Counted from the stretch's first letter, positions 17,602 through 26,090 are shown. The stretch: DNA of 64,000 nt from an uncultured Verrucomicrobia subdivision 3 bacterium (GCA_937890005.1 CALBZA010000018.1:46708-110707), one strand, 5' to 3'. Made by a program: numbers and translations. The notes: a model not told the origin generated them from the letters alone.

Positions 17602-18978
17602 TCAGAACGCCAGCTGGACACGTGAGAAGACAACTTCCTCCGGCTGCCGCGTCACAGATCCCGGTGCGCTCGCGCCCGCACCGCCGCCGTCGAAGGTTGT
17701 CCGCGAGAAGCTGGTGTTCACACGGACGTTTTTGTTGAGGAACCAATTCAGACCGACCGACCAGGATTGTGCCCCGGAGGCTGCAGCGGCCGGATTTGCA
17801 AACAGCGGGAACGCGTCATTGTCGATGTCCACTTCCGCATAGCGCGCCACGAGCTGGAATGCACCCCATTGGCCGTTGCGCGGATCAAACGGCTTTTGCG
17901 GGGTAAGGCCGGAGAAGCTGGAATCTTCTCCCGTCAAAACCCAGCCCGCCGCAATCTGCCAGCCCTTGTGTTCCAAATCGGCGGAAAAACCACCGCGGCT
18001 GACTTCCTGATGCGACACCACATATTCCGCAAGCAATCCGAACGGTCCCGCGTAGTAGTACGCCTGCGGCGAGATGCGCCAATGAGCTCCATCCGCCACC
18101 ACTCCGTTGGTATAGGCAAAATACTGCTGCTGACCGTCGGTCGCGTAACCGCTGCCGTTCGGCAATCCGTTCGCATGGGAAGAAAAGACGCCCCAGCTTC
18201 CGGCAAGACCAAATCCAAGGTTGGAAATCCACTTGTTCTCCGATTTCTTGAACGGCGTCGCAAAGAGGCGGCCCGCAAATTCGCGATGATCTTCGAAATC
18301 CGAATTGCTCGTGCTCCGGCCATCACCCACCCCGTTGAACACACCCAGCGCATAGCTCAGCCGGCCTTCAGCCACGTCGCCCCAAAGCTGAAAACCCATG
18401 TCACGATTCGGAACCAGCGTCGTCACGATCGAGCGTTCGCTGAAGAAGGTGACAGGATCCGACTGCAGATGTTCCAAACCGACCGGCACTTTCATTTTGC
18501 CGACGCGCGCTTGCAGCCAGGGTTGATACTTGTAGTTGATGTAGGCATCGACGATCTGGGCCGACGACCCGCCAAAGTCCGGAACAAACAGGAAGTCGAA
18601 GTCCCGGAAAAGCGTTCCCGAAAAAATCGGACGCGCACGCCGAAGCAGAAAGCCATCGTTCCCCTTGATGTGGCTTTCGTTGAAAAAGGTGCGGTTGTCC
18701 ACCTGAAGAACACCGTTCAGCTTGAAGGTGAAGTTGCCGTCACCGGAACGAGCCACCAGACCGTTGTTTCCCACCGTAACCTTTGGAGCCTCCTTGGCCT
18801 TGGCTGCGGCCGCCTCACCTTCCAGTTCCCGCTGGCGTTCGAGAATGCGAACCTTCTGGTCGAGTGCCTGAATCTGTTCCTTCAGGGAATTGATCGCATC
18901 GCTCGTCTCATCGGCGGCGGCCGGAAGAGCTGCCGCACTCACTGCGGCGACGAGCAAAAGAGGGAAGTTCTTTTTCAT
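17602..18978 (-). CDS. Phosphate-selective-type (OprO/P) porin of the sulfate operon
   Basis: Outer-membrane porin. The start at 18978 gives a signal peptide (FPLLLVAAVSAAALPAAA), then a coiled-coil leader (DAINSLKEQIQALDQKVRILERQRE), then a barrel with FLLRRARPIFSGTLFRDFDFLFVPDFG, VGKMKVPVGLEHLQSD and RDMGFQLWGDV, all typical of the OprO/OprP family. It ends in LAF. It leads the sulfate uptake run, so it probably lets sulfate or sulfonates across the outer membrane rather than phosphate (inference from context). Confidence 0.9.
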   Translation of the reverse strand: MKKNFPLLLVAAVSAAALPAAADETSDAINSLKEQIQALDQKVRILERQRELEGEAAAAKAKEAPKVTVGNNGLVARSGDGNFTFKLNGVLQVDNRTFFNESHIKGNDGFLLRRARPIFSGTLFRDFDFLFVPDFGGSSAQIVDAYINYKYQPWLQARVGKMKVPVGLEHLQSDPVTFFSERSIVTTLVPNRDMGFQLWGDVAEGRLSYALGVFNGVGDGRSTSNSDFEDHREFAGRLFATPFKKSENKWISNLGFGLAGSWGVFSSHANGLPNGSGYATDGQQQYFAYTNGVVADGAHWRISPQAYYYAGPFGLLAEYVVSHQEVSRGGFSADLEHKGWQIAAGWVLTGEDSSFSGLTPQKPFDPRNGQWGAFQLVARYAEVDIDNDAFPLFANPAAAASGAQSWSVGLNWFLNKNVRVNTSFSRTTFDGGGAGASAPGSVTRQPEEVVFSRVQLAF

Positions 18979-19104
18979 AATTACCGTTTTGTTGGATCTA
19001 TCTGCTGCTGCCACCGTCTCCGGCGGCGAATCTAATCTTCTAAGGTTGTTTTTCAATGGGGCCGGCTTACGGCACGGAACCCCGTTCAGCTGTCACGTGT
19101 GGCC

Positions 19105-19137
19105 AGAATAATTTTAATCTCTACTATGTCAATAGAG
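19105..19137 (-). promoter_or_regulatory. Candidate promoter and operator of the sulfate operon
   Basis: On the minus strand TTGACA (19127-19132) and TATTCT (19105-19110) are 16 bases apart, a good sigma70-like pair pointing at the porin, whose start is 120-odd bases away. An interrupted inverted repeat CTCTA/TAGAG spans 19119-19137 over the -35 box and could bind the divergent Rrf2 regulator. Both assignments are by eye. Confidence 0.5.
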
Positions 19138-19223
19138 TTTTGAAAGAATTTTAATCTTTTCCTTTTGAATTCGATGGGAAAGAGGAAACTTGATCTGTGA
19201 GGTGTACTTTCTAGGGTGTTTCC

Positions 19224-19685
19224 ATGAAACTATCTGTTCGAGGTGAATACGCGCTCCGAGCGTTGCTCGTGCTCGCCAATCACTACGACCAACCGGTCGT
19301 TCGCATCCAGGCCATCTCCGAAGAACAGAACATCCCAAAACGCTTCCTCGAACAGATTCTCAACGACCTCAAAACCGCGGGTATCGTCCAAAGTCGCCGC
19401 GGGGTTTCCGGCGGATATCGTCTGGCCCGCCCGCCCCGTGAAATCACGCTCGCAAGCGTCGTCCGGCATATTGAAGGCGCACTCGCTCCGGTCAGCTGCG
19501 TAAGTGAACGCTTTTACGAAAAATGTTCCTGCCCCGACGAATCGCGTTGTCCGATTCGCAGCATCATGAAGGAGGTCCGAGAATCGATTGTGAAGATCAT
19601 GGAACAGACCACCGTCGCGGATCTCGCCGAACGTTGGGAACATCTCAAGCAGGAACCGATGAGCCCGCTGGACTTCGTCATCTAG
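19224..19685 (+). CDS. Rrf2-family transcriptional regulator
   Basis: Winged-helix regulator of 153 residues. The Rrf2 opening MKLSVRGEYALRALLVLA and the recognition block IPKRFLEQILNDLKTAGIVQSRRGVSGGYRLAR are clear. Four cysteines cluster near residues 92-110 (CVSERFYEKCSCPDESRC), similar in place to the iron-sulfur ligands of IscR/NsrR types but spaced differently, so a cluster is possible and unproven. It diverges from the sulfate uptake operon, which suggests CymR-like control of sulfur assimilation; an IscR-like role is the alternative. Confidence 0.93.
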   Translation: MKLSVRGEYALRALLVLANHYDQPVVRIQAISEEQNIPKRFLEQILNDLKTAGIVQSRRGVSGGYRLARPPREITLASVVRHIEGALAPVSCVSERFYEKCSCPDESRCPIRSIMKEVRESIVKIMEQTTVADLAERWEHLKQEPMSPLDFVI

Positions 19686-19737
19686 GCATGCCGAGGGACA
19701 ACTCGCTTTCAGTTTTCGAATCGGGTATCAGATCACG

Positions 19738-20268
19738 GTGAACAGCCGCCACATCCGAAACATTGCGCTCATCGGTTTCATGGGCACCGGGAAATCTTCC
19801 GTCGGACAAATCGTCGCCGCGCAGCTGAATTTCTCGTTCGTTGACACCGATCAACTGATCGAATCGCGCACCGGAAAAGCAATTCCGCGCATCTTTTCCG
19901 AAAATGGCGAACCGGCCTTTCGCGAACTGGAACACGAGATCACGCTGGAACTGGCGCAAGGCTCGAGGCAGCTCATATCAACCGGCGGTGGACTTCCAGT
20001 CAATCCCGCCAACATGGAAAGCCTCAAGTCGCACGCGCTCGTCGTCTGCCTTTGGGCTTCCCCGGAAAAAATCTGGGAACGCGTGCGACATCAATCCCAT
20101 CGTCCCCTGCTCCACGATCCCGATCCACTGGCGAAAATCCGCACGCTGCTGGCCGCGCGCGAAAGTTCTTACAAACAGGCCGACGTCCTCGTGAACACCG
20201 AACTGCGTTCCGCCAGAGAAGTCGCGCTTCAGGTCATTCATCATTTTCAAATGGCGGTGGGGAAGTGA
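19738..20268 (+). CDS. aroK: Shikimate kinase
   Basis: Phosphorylates shikimate in aromatic amino-acid synthesis. The P-loop is GFMGTGKSSVG, the shikimate-binding FVDTDQLIE and FRELEHEI segments are present, STGGGLPV is the typical central motif, and the lid arginines are in HRPLLHDPDPLAKIRTLLAARESSY. The start is GTG at 19738. Length (176) is normal. It follows the Rrf2 gene by about 50 bases on the same strand; whether they share a transcript is not clear. Confidence 0.95.
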   Translation: MNSRHIRNIALIGFMGTGKSSVGQIVAAQLNFSFVDTDQLIESRTGKAIPRIFSENGEPAFRELEHEITLELAQGSRQLISTGGGLPVNPANMESLKSHALVVCLWASPEKIWERVRHQSHRPLLHDPDPLAKIRTLLAARESSYKQADVLVNTELRSAREVALQVIHHFQMAVGK

Positions 20269-20300
20269 AACGTGAAGGCGTGATACGTGAATGCGTGAGT
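20269..20300. repeat. Short degenerate tandem repeat before queG
   Basis: Two imperfect 15-base units, CGTGAAGGCGTGATA and CGTGAATGCGTGAGT, fill most of the aroK-queG gap. A similar GAGGCGTGAGGCGTGA pattern, on the other strand, lies at about 44252-44275. The function is unknown. Confidence 0.5.
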
Positions 20301-20310
20301 TGAATTGGTG

Positions 20311-21381
20311 ATGACGCGAGAGGACGAGATTCGGGAGTTTGCTTTGAAGCTCGGTTTTGATGACTGCCGTTTCACAACTGCAGCCGCGCCGACACATTCT
20401 GCCGAATTTCAAAAATGGATCGCCCATAAGAAATTCGGCGAAATGGGCTGGATCGAACGAAACGCGCACAAACGCGTCGATCCCAACCTCGTTCTTCCCG
20501 GCGCAAAATCCATAGTCTGCGTCGCCATCAGCTACCACGATTCCAAACCCTCCTCGCCCGACCGTTTGCAATCGAACGAAAGCGGCTCTCCTTTTCGTCA
20601 TGGAATCATCGCACGTTACGCCAGGTATCCGGACTACCACGATCTTCTCGCTGATCGCCTGAAACAGCTCACGGAATTCATCAATCGATGTGGCACTAGC
20701 GAAACCCGTTCTCTCTGGTATGTGGACACGGGCCCGTTGCTGGAACGTGATCTCGCCCAGCGTGCCGGAATCGGATTCGCCGGCAAACACACGAACCTGA
20801 TCAGCCGCCGGCTCGGCAACTGGATTTTTCTCGCCGAAATCATCACCACACTGGAACTCCAGCCGGACGTTTCAGAACAGAATCGCTGCGGATCGTGCAC
20901 CCGCTGCATTGAAGCCTGTCCCACCACAGCCATCACCGCTCCGTTCCAGCTCGATGCCCGACGCTGCATCTCCTATCTCACAATCGAACTCAAAGGATCC
21001 ATTCCCATTGAGCTGCGTCCGCTCATCGGAAACCGGATTTACGGCTGTGACGATTGCCTGGCGGTTTGTCCGTGGAACCGCTTTGCCAGGGAAGGAAGCC
21101 TGATGAAGCCCCACGCACGTCGGGATCTGGAAACGCCGGGCCTTCTTGAACTCCTGAGTCTCGATGACGCCGGTTTCAAACACCGTTTTGCCGGAACCCC
21201 GATTCTGAGAACGAAGCGCCGCGGATTGTTGCGCAACGTTTGTGTGGCACTTGGAAACGTGGGAAGCAGGGAAGCGTTGCCTGCGCTGGAAAAAGCTTCA
21301 AACGATCCCGAACCTTTGATTGCCGAACACGCTCAATGGGCCATTGAACAAATCCGCTCAAAAGAAAGGCGGGAAAAATAG
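20311..21381 (+). CDS. queG: Epoxyqueuosine reductase
   Basis: Reduces epoxyqueuosine to queuosine at the tRNA wobble position, using cobalamin and two 4Fe-4S clusters. The cluster motifs are CGSCTRCIEACPT and CDDCLAVCPWNRFA, with ARYARYPDYHDLL and YVDTGPLLERDLAQRAGIGFAGKHTNLI upstream, all diagnostic. A C-terminal HEAT-like repeat (LLRNVCVALGNVGSREALPAL) is typical. Starts TTG, GTG and ATG follow one another; I chose the ATG at 20311. A 15-base degenerate tandem repeat (CGTGAAGGCGTGATA type) lies just before it, after aroK. Confidence 0.95.
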   Translation: MTREDEIREFALKLGFDDCRFTTAAAPTHSAEFQKWIAHKKFGEMGWIERNAHKRVDPNLVLPGAKSIVCVAISYHDSKPSSPDRLQSNESGSPFRHGIIARYARYPDYHDLLADRLKQLTEFINRCGTSETRSLWYVDTGPLLERDLAQRAGIGFAGKHTNLISRRLGNWIFLAEIITTLELQPDVSEQNRCGSCTRCIEACPTTAITAPFQLDARRCISYLTIELKGSIPIELRPLIGNRIYGCDDCLAVCPWNRFAREGSLMKPHARRDLETPGLLELLSLDDAGFKHRFAGTPILRTKRRGLLRNVCVALGNVGSREALPALEKASNDPEPLIAEHAQWAIEQIRSKERREK

Positions 21382-21427
21382 CGACTCAAATCGCGAAAAC
21401 CTTCACGCCCCTCATTCCGCAATCAAA

Positions 21428-22051
21428 TCACTCGTTCGTCGCAATCTTCATCAACTCATCCGCAGTGAACGGTTGAGTGCGGTTGCCGACTTTTTCGCGG
21501 ATCGCCTTGACCTGATCCGGAGTCACGGCTGAAGCGTTGTTGCCCCATTCCTTGTTCTGGCGAACGTAGGTGATGACAGCCGCAACTTCTTCGTCGCTCA
21601 ACACATTCCACGGCACCATCGAGCTGTTGTACTGCTGGCCTTTGACTGTGACCGGTCCGTGCATTCCATAAAGCACCAGACGAATGATGCGTCCGGGCTG
21701 CTCCTCAAGCACCCACTCCGAACCTGCCAATGGCGGGAATTGTCCAGGACTGCCCTGGCCGGAAGCCTGATGACATGCGGAACAGGTCGGACGATTGTAA
21801 ACGGCCTTTCCGAGTTCGAAAAACTCATTGCCGCCGCCGCCCGGTTGAAGCGCTGTCAACTCTTCGACATCGCGATAAGGAGCGTAAATTTTGGGGCTGA
21901 ACCAGCCGCCATTCGCATCGAAATAAAGCGCGCCCCAGTAAAGCAGCAGGAACAGAAATACAATCAACCAGATGGGCACAGCCGGACCGCGCCGCTGTGA
22001 CTGCGAGGCTTCGGCCGGGCTGGATTGAGGTTGATTCAGCGGAGAACTCAT
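21428..22051 (-). CDS. CcoP-like monoheme membrane cytochrome c
   Basis: Membrane-anchored cytochrome c, last gene of the respiratory operon. A proline-rich cytoplasmic tail precedes one helix (about 26-43, IWLIVFLFLLLYWGALYF), then a cytochrome c domain with heme motif CSACH at 90-94 and a probable axial methionine in SSMVPWNVLSDEEVAAVITYVR. It resembles the c-domain subunit CcoP of cbb3 oxidases, but carries one heme, where CcoP usually has two. Its start overlaps the CcoO-like stop by 4 bases. It probably takes electrons from the CcoO-like or ActE/ActA hemes (inference). Confidence 0.85.
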   Translation of the reverse strand: MSSPLNQPQSSPAEASQSQRRGPAVPIWLIVFLFLLLYWGALYFDANGGWFSPKIYAPYRDVEELTALQPGGGGNEFFELGKAVYNRPTCSACHQASGQGSPGQFPPLAGSEWVLEEQPGRIIRLVLYGMHGPVTVKGQQYNSSMVPWNVLSDEEVAAVITYVRQNKEWGNNASAVTPDQVKAIREKVGNRTQPFTADELMKIATNE

Positions 22052-22935
22052 TGCGCGGGAGAATTGGTTTGTGCCGGAGCCGCAGGGGCCGTGGCAACAG
22101 TCACGGGCGCCTCGAAGAGCGGCGTGCTGGAATTGAGACTCAGGAGATACGCGACCAGCGCCTTCGCTTCGTCGGTTGGAACAATTTCATATCCGTTCTC
22201 CGGAGCAAAACCTTCGTCCAGTTGAAGCGCATCAGGAGACGGACGGCCTTCGATCTTTCTCGTTTTGAAAAGATACGAATAGGCCGGCATGGCAGAATCT
22301 TTCACCACGGAACGCGGGACATACAGATGGCGATAATGCCAGTTTGCGTCGGGGAGACGCGCGCCAACATTCGCCAGATCTGGCCCGACGCGCTGCGAGC
22401 CAAGCATCACCGTGCTGTCATAAAGGTAATCGGCTGCAACCGATCGGCGGATGCCCCAGCCGCGGGCGATGTCCGGTCCGACGGCAACCACTTCCACCGT
22501 GCCACTCGCACCATTGTCTCGGGTCACTTTCGCAGCTTTCTTCGCGTCGCCAATGGGCACGTTTCTGAGAATTGTCTTTGGCAGCCCGGCGCTCAATCCC
22601 GCCGCATTCGCGTTGGTCAATCCAACCTTGGCCGTCAGCAAACCTTCAGCAACGGCGACGGGGTTCGTGCCAATTTCAGTCAGGATGAAATTAACCTGCG
22701 TTCCCGTCTGGCCAACCTGCTGGCTGTGGCAATAAAAACAACCGTTTGCCTTGTAAACTTCCAACCCTTCCTGAGCCAGGCCCGGACGCGCGATCGGATA
22801 CAGCTGGGCTGTGTTGACGGTGTTCGTCGCCTGCTGTGCCCGGCCCAGTTGAATCTGCGGCGTCAGAACAAAGCCGAACCACGAGGCCGAGAGGCCGATG
22901 AAAGCTGCGAGGAAAATCAAAGGCCCGTAATTCAT
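22048..22935 (-). CDS. CcoO-like monoheme membrane cytochrome c
   Basis: Homologue of the cbb3 oxidase subunit CcoO/FixO. An N-terminal helix (about 5-25) anchors a periplasmic cytochrome c domain. The heme motif is CFYCHSQQV (66-70 for CFYCH), followed by GSQRVGPDLANVGARLPDANWHYRHLYVPRSVV and the methionine-ligand region SAMPAYSYLF, all as in CcoO. About 60 residues lie between heme motif and core that are longer than usual. Overlaps 4 bases with genes on both sides. The heme site is intact although its CcoN-like partner has no ligands. Confidence 0.9.
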   Translation of the reverse strand: MNYGPLIFLAAFIGLSASWFGFVLTPQIQLGRAQQATNTVNTAQLYPIARPGLAQEGLEVYKANGCFYCHSQQVGQTGTQVNFILTEIGTNPVAVAEGLLTAKVGLTNANAAGLSAGLPKTILRNVPIGDAKKAAKVTRDNGASGTVEVVAVGPDIARGWGIRRSVAADYLYDSTVMLGSQRVGPDLANVGARLPDANWHYRHLYVPRSVVKDSAMPAYSYLFKTRKIEGRPSPDALQLDEGFAPENGYEIVPTDEAKALVAYLLSLNSSTPLFEAPVTVATAPAAPAQTNSPAQ

Positions 22936-24380
22936 GACTTCACCTCCGCCGCAGCAACGGAATTTGCATTCACGGGATTAACCTGAGCTTTCACAATTCG
23001 AACAAGCACTCCGACGAGGTTCCACAACAGAAGCACACTCGCCGTCAGAATCAGCAGCTGCCCAAGTGTACTCATGCGCAGCGGCATCAGGCTCGCCCGG
23101 CTCACTTCATTGAATGCAATCTGGGGATTGTTGAGCTTCACGCCCTGCATCACGCCACCGGCCGCGAGCGAAACCGTGTAAAGAACAATGCCGGCCGCAG
23201 CGAGCCAGAAGGACGCCTTCGCCTTGTTCGAGCAGGCCCAATTGAAACCGGTGACACGAGGCGTGATGTAAAGGATCGCGCCAATCATCGTCATCGAGAA
23301 GAAACCGAACACATTCAGGTCAGCCTGGGCCACCGTGAACCAGGTGAAGCTCACCAGCGGATTCAACTCGCGCAGCAAACCCACGATGCTCATCAGCACC
23401 GCAATCACAAACGCGATCGAACCGAACGCGATGAACTTGCCTTCCACGGGATTCTGCCCTGTTGAACAGCCGTTTCCACAGGTGCGATAAATGTTCACCG
23501 CAAAGGTGAGCAGCGTCACCAGGGTCAGAACGGTCGTCACCGTGCTGAGCGCCGGCATCCATGCTGGAACAGGCGCGCCCTGCGGAATTCCATTCCAGCT
23601 CGCGAACAGAATGATCGTCCAGAACGTGAACAGCGCCAGATATTCACTGTGCAACGTGCGCTTCATCAGCAGCGGCGTCAGATAAAATATCGCTCCGAGT
23701 CCGACCAGAGCCAGCCAGACAAACCGGAGATTTCCTGAAAACCACCAGACAATGATCGACTGGGTCACGCCGCGAACCGGAAACACCGTCAGCAATAGAT
23801 GCGCAGTCGTGAAAATCCAGGGGAACCAGAACAACGCGGCGATGATGAACCATTGCGGCGCGCTCAAGGTGCGCTCGGTCCGGACATACAGCGTGAGCAG
23901 GCTCCAGATTCCAATCAGCATGTAGCCAAGGAACATCAGGATCGCGCCCGCCTTCGGAATCTCCAGGCCTTCAAAGCCAGTGCTGTTGCCGCGAAGGATT
24001 TCAACCAGTCCGACAAACACGCCGAAGTGCCAGAGCTTCGCGCCGAATGCGATGATCCATGGTTGAACCACCGTCGTGCGGCCGAGCCGCGCCAGAATCC
24101 AGAGTCCGACTCCGAGCCCCGCCGGAATGGCAAAACCGTAGAGCAGCGCATTGGTGCTGACCGGATAAACGCGGCCGTAGGTCAGCCAGGAACAGTTCGC
24201 GAGGAAGTTCGGCGAATGGAATTTGAGTCCGGCGATCAGCGCAAACGCCCAGGCCACCACCAGCCAGAGCGCGGCTCCGCAGAACAGGAACACGAGTGGC
24301 GGACGACACGAGGCATCGATGACGCGCAGCGTCGAATCGTTCTCGGCGGCCGAAGGAGTTGTGGAACAGGAAGCGTTCAT
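22932..24380 (-). CDS. CcoN-like membrane protein without heme or copper ligands
   Basis: Integral membrane protein of 482 residues, about 12 helices, clearly of the CcoN (cbb3 oxidase subunit I) fold: WLTYGRVYPVSTN, WWFSGNLRFVWLALVGLGAIFYLTP, FWTIILFASWNGIPQG and FTWFTVAQADLNVFGF align with the four ligand regions. By my alignment all six ligand histidines are gone: low-spin heme site S75, copper sites G216, P266 and Q267, high-spin heme Q352 and second low-spin D354. The protein's four histidines (55, 118, 194, 244) lie elsewhere. The frame is intact. It cannot be an oxidase; a structural or quinone/proton role within an ACIII complex is inferred. Confidence 0.88.
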   Translation of the reverse strand: MNASCSTTPSAAENDSTLRVIDASCRPPLVFLFCGAALWLVVAWAFALIAGLKFHSPNFLANCSWLTYGRVYPVSTNALLYGFAIPAGLGVGLWILARLGRTTVVQPWIIAFGAKLWHFGVFVGLVEILRGNSTGFEGLEIPKAGAILMFLGYMLIGIWSLLTLYVRTERTLSAPQWFIIAALFWFPWIFTTAHLLLTVFPVRGVTQSIIVWWFSGNLRFVWLALVGLGAIFYLTPLLMKRTLHSEYLALFTFWTIILFASWNGIPQGAPVPAWMPALSTVTTVLTLVTLLTFAVNIYRTCGNGCSTGQNPVEGKFIAFGSIAFVIAVLMSIVGLLRELNPLVSFTWFTVAQADLNVFGFFSMTMIGAILYITPRVTGFNWACSNKAKASFWLAAAGIVLYTVSLAAGGVMQGVKLNNPQIAFNEVSRASLMPLRMSTLGQLLILTASVLLLWNLVGVLVRIVKAQVNPVNANSVAAAEVKS

Positions 24381-24394
24381 CCAGACGGCCGCTG

Positions 24395-24781
24395 CTATTC
24401 GAATTCGCTCGGTTGCGCAGGCGCGGCGGGCGGCGCTGCATGGGCCTTTTCAGCGCGGGCAATCAGATCCTTGCGGGCTGCCACCGGATCGGAACCCCAC
24501 TTCTGTTCGACGAGCCTCACAGCGTCCACAACGCGAAGGCGGACGACGCCCTTGCCCTGATCGATCCAGCCGACACTGTTGATGGCCTGCTGTTCCGCAG
24601 CGCGCAGTTCGGCAAGCGCCTTGGCGCGTTCGGCGGCACGTTCGGCGTTCAACGGTTCTACCTTGTTGTAGTGGCGAACCGCCCAGACGAGACCCGCGAC
24701 AATCAGGAAGGCGCCAGCAACGGCAATCGCCGATGCGACCATTCCACCACAGCGGGAGCAATTGGATTCTTGAGAACTCAT
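24395..24781 (-). CDS. Small single-helix protein of the ACIII operon
   Basis: Protein of 128 residues with SNCSRCGG before one transmembrane helix (about 14-36), then a charged, alanine-rich coiled segment (KVEPLNAERAAERAKALAELRAAEQQAIN) and a block NSVGWIDQGKGVVRLRVVDAVRLVEQKWG. That last block resembles small subunits found near oxidase and complex III genes in related bacteria. The CxxC pair could bind a metal or be a disulfide. It sits between actF and the CcoN-like gene (6 and 14 bases), so it is probably a subunit or assembly factor of the complex. Confidence 0.7.
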   Translation of the reverse strand: MSSQESNCSRCGGMVASAIAVAGAFLIVAGLVWAVRHYNKVEPLNAERAAERAKALAELRAAEQQAINSVGWIDQGKGVVRLRVVDAVRLVEQKWGSDPVAARKDLIARAEKAHAAPPAAPAQPSEFE

Positions 24782-24787
24782 GGCTGA

Positions 24788-26086
24788 CTATTTGGCTGAA
24801 CCGTGTTGCGGCGCATCGGGAGCGTCGTCACATTCGCCGAGTTCGCCACCGGAAATCTGTGTGGGAACCGGATGATAATGGCCCATCGCCTCGATCAGGC
24901 GCGGGTCCTTGAGCGGATACGGCGCCGCGCTGGCGAACTTCGCGAGGAACACCTTTGCGAGAATGCCCAGCATCAACGCGAGAATTCCAAAATCGAGCCA
25001 GATCCACTTCCACGCGCCAATCTCACCGTTCGGATAAAGCACCGGTTTGATGTTGAACGACATGTCGAAGTAGTGCATGAGCCAGTTCCAGCACGCGATC
25101 GCCGCGATGTACGGAAACACACTCTTCAGATCGATCCGCAGCAGCGCCAGGAACGGCGCGAAGAAGTGACCGAAGATGATGATCATTCCCACCCAGAACC
25201 AGGTGCCCTTTTCACGGATGATGTACCAGAACGTTTCTTCCGGAACGTTGCCGTTCCAGATGATGAAATACTGCGCGAAGTGAATGTAGGCGTAGAACAC
25301 CGTGAACGCGAACATCAGCGTGCCGATGAAATAGAACTGATGCTCGTGCAGCACGTCGGTCAGAATGCGCTGACGATTCAGCACCGCCGTGATCACATAA
25401 ACCAGGCCGAGCGTCATCCACACGCTGCCGGCGAAGTAATAAACGCCATACATCGTGGAGAACCACTCGTGTTGCATGCCCTTCATCCACATCACGACCG
25501 CCAGGGTCAAAGTGATGGCGAAGGCGAAAATGCCCCAGTAGGAATAGCTCCGCATCTTGTAGGTTGGCAGCGCACCGCCCATCGTGTCCTGCTTGATCGA
25601 CCAGGAACGGAGTCCGCGCGACAAGACCCACCAGACCAGGAAGCAGAACGCCGAGACGATATAGAATCCAGCCACGGTGAACATCGGCTGTTTCGCGCCC
25701 AGCGCATGATCCAGATTCGGATCCTTCGACATCCAAGCGTAGAGATGTTTCGCAAAGAGGCCGATCGGAATCCAGAGAATTGCCATCCACGGGAACAGCA
25801 ACGAACCGATGTGTTCATTGAACCGGCGGATCGGCACCGACCATCCGGCATCGAACAGATGATGCACGAGAACGAGGAACAATCCGCCGAGGCAGATGCT
25901 CAGGCAGAACATGTAGGCAACGAGCCACGAGAAGGCGAAGTGTTGGCCGCCGTCCTTGGCGATCCCAAAGCTCGCGAGCGCGCCAATCAGCGTGACGATC
26001 CCGCCGCCGGCAATCAGCAGCGTCGGCACTTTGCGCCACTTCGAAAGATCAAAGGGCTGCGGGGCAGGTTTGGAGTGCGAACTCAT
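24788..26086 (-). CDS. actF: Alternative complex III subunit ActF (NrfD-like)
   Basis: Polytopic quinol-oxidising membrane subunit, NrfD/PsrC-like, 432 residues with about ten helices. Characteristic pieces are FSWLVAYMFCLSICLGGLFLVLVHHLFDAGWSVPIRR, FAQYFIIWNGNVPEETFWYIIR and MIIIFGHFFAPFLALL. It is smaller than ActC, as in known ACIII. It lies 4 bases after actE and just before the small single-helix gene. In characterised complexes ActF is one of two NrfD-like subunits facing the membrane quinone pool. Confidence 0.93.
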   Translation of the reverse strand: MSSHSKPAPQPFDLSKWRKVPTLLIAGGGIVTLIGALASFGIAKDGGQHFAFSWLVAYMFCLSICLGGLFLVLVHHLFDAGWSVPIRRFNEHIGSLLFPWMAILWIPIGLFAKHLYAWMSKDPNLDHALGAKQPMFTVAGFYIVSAFCFLVWWVLSRGLRSWSIKQDTMGGALPTYKMRSYSYWGIFAFAITLTLAVVMWMKGMQHEWFSTMYGVYYFAGSVWMTLGLVYVITAVLNRQRILTDVLHEHQFYFIGTLMFAFTVFYAYIHFAQYFIIWNGNVPEETFWYIIREKGTWFWVGMIIIFGHFFAPFLALLRIDLKSVFPYIAAIACWNWLMHYFDMSFNIKPVLYPNGEIGAWKWIWLDFGILALMLGILAKVFLAKFASAAPYPLKDPRLIEAMGHYHPVPTQISGGELGECDDAPDAPQHGSAK

Positions 26087-26090
26087 AGTG

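Noticed and set aside
17767..19035. 422-codon plus-strand frame opposite the porin
   Set aside because: Composition is arginine-heavy and shadow-like; the minus strand encodes a full OprO/P porin with signal peptide and C-terminal phenylalanine.
22932..24380. The idea that the missing histidines in the CcoN-like gene come from a frameshift or sequencing error
   Set aside because: The frame is continuous, the changes are spread over four separate helices, and neighbouring residues still match CcoN.
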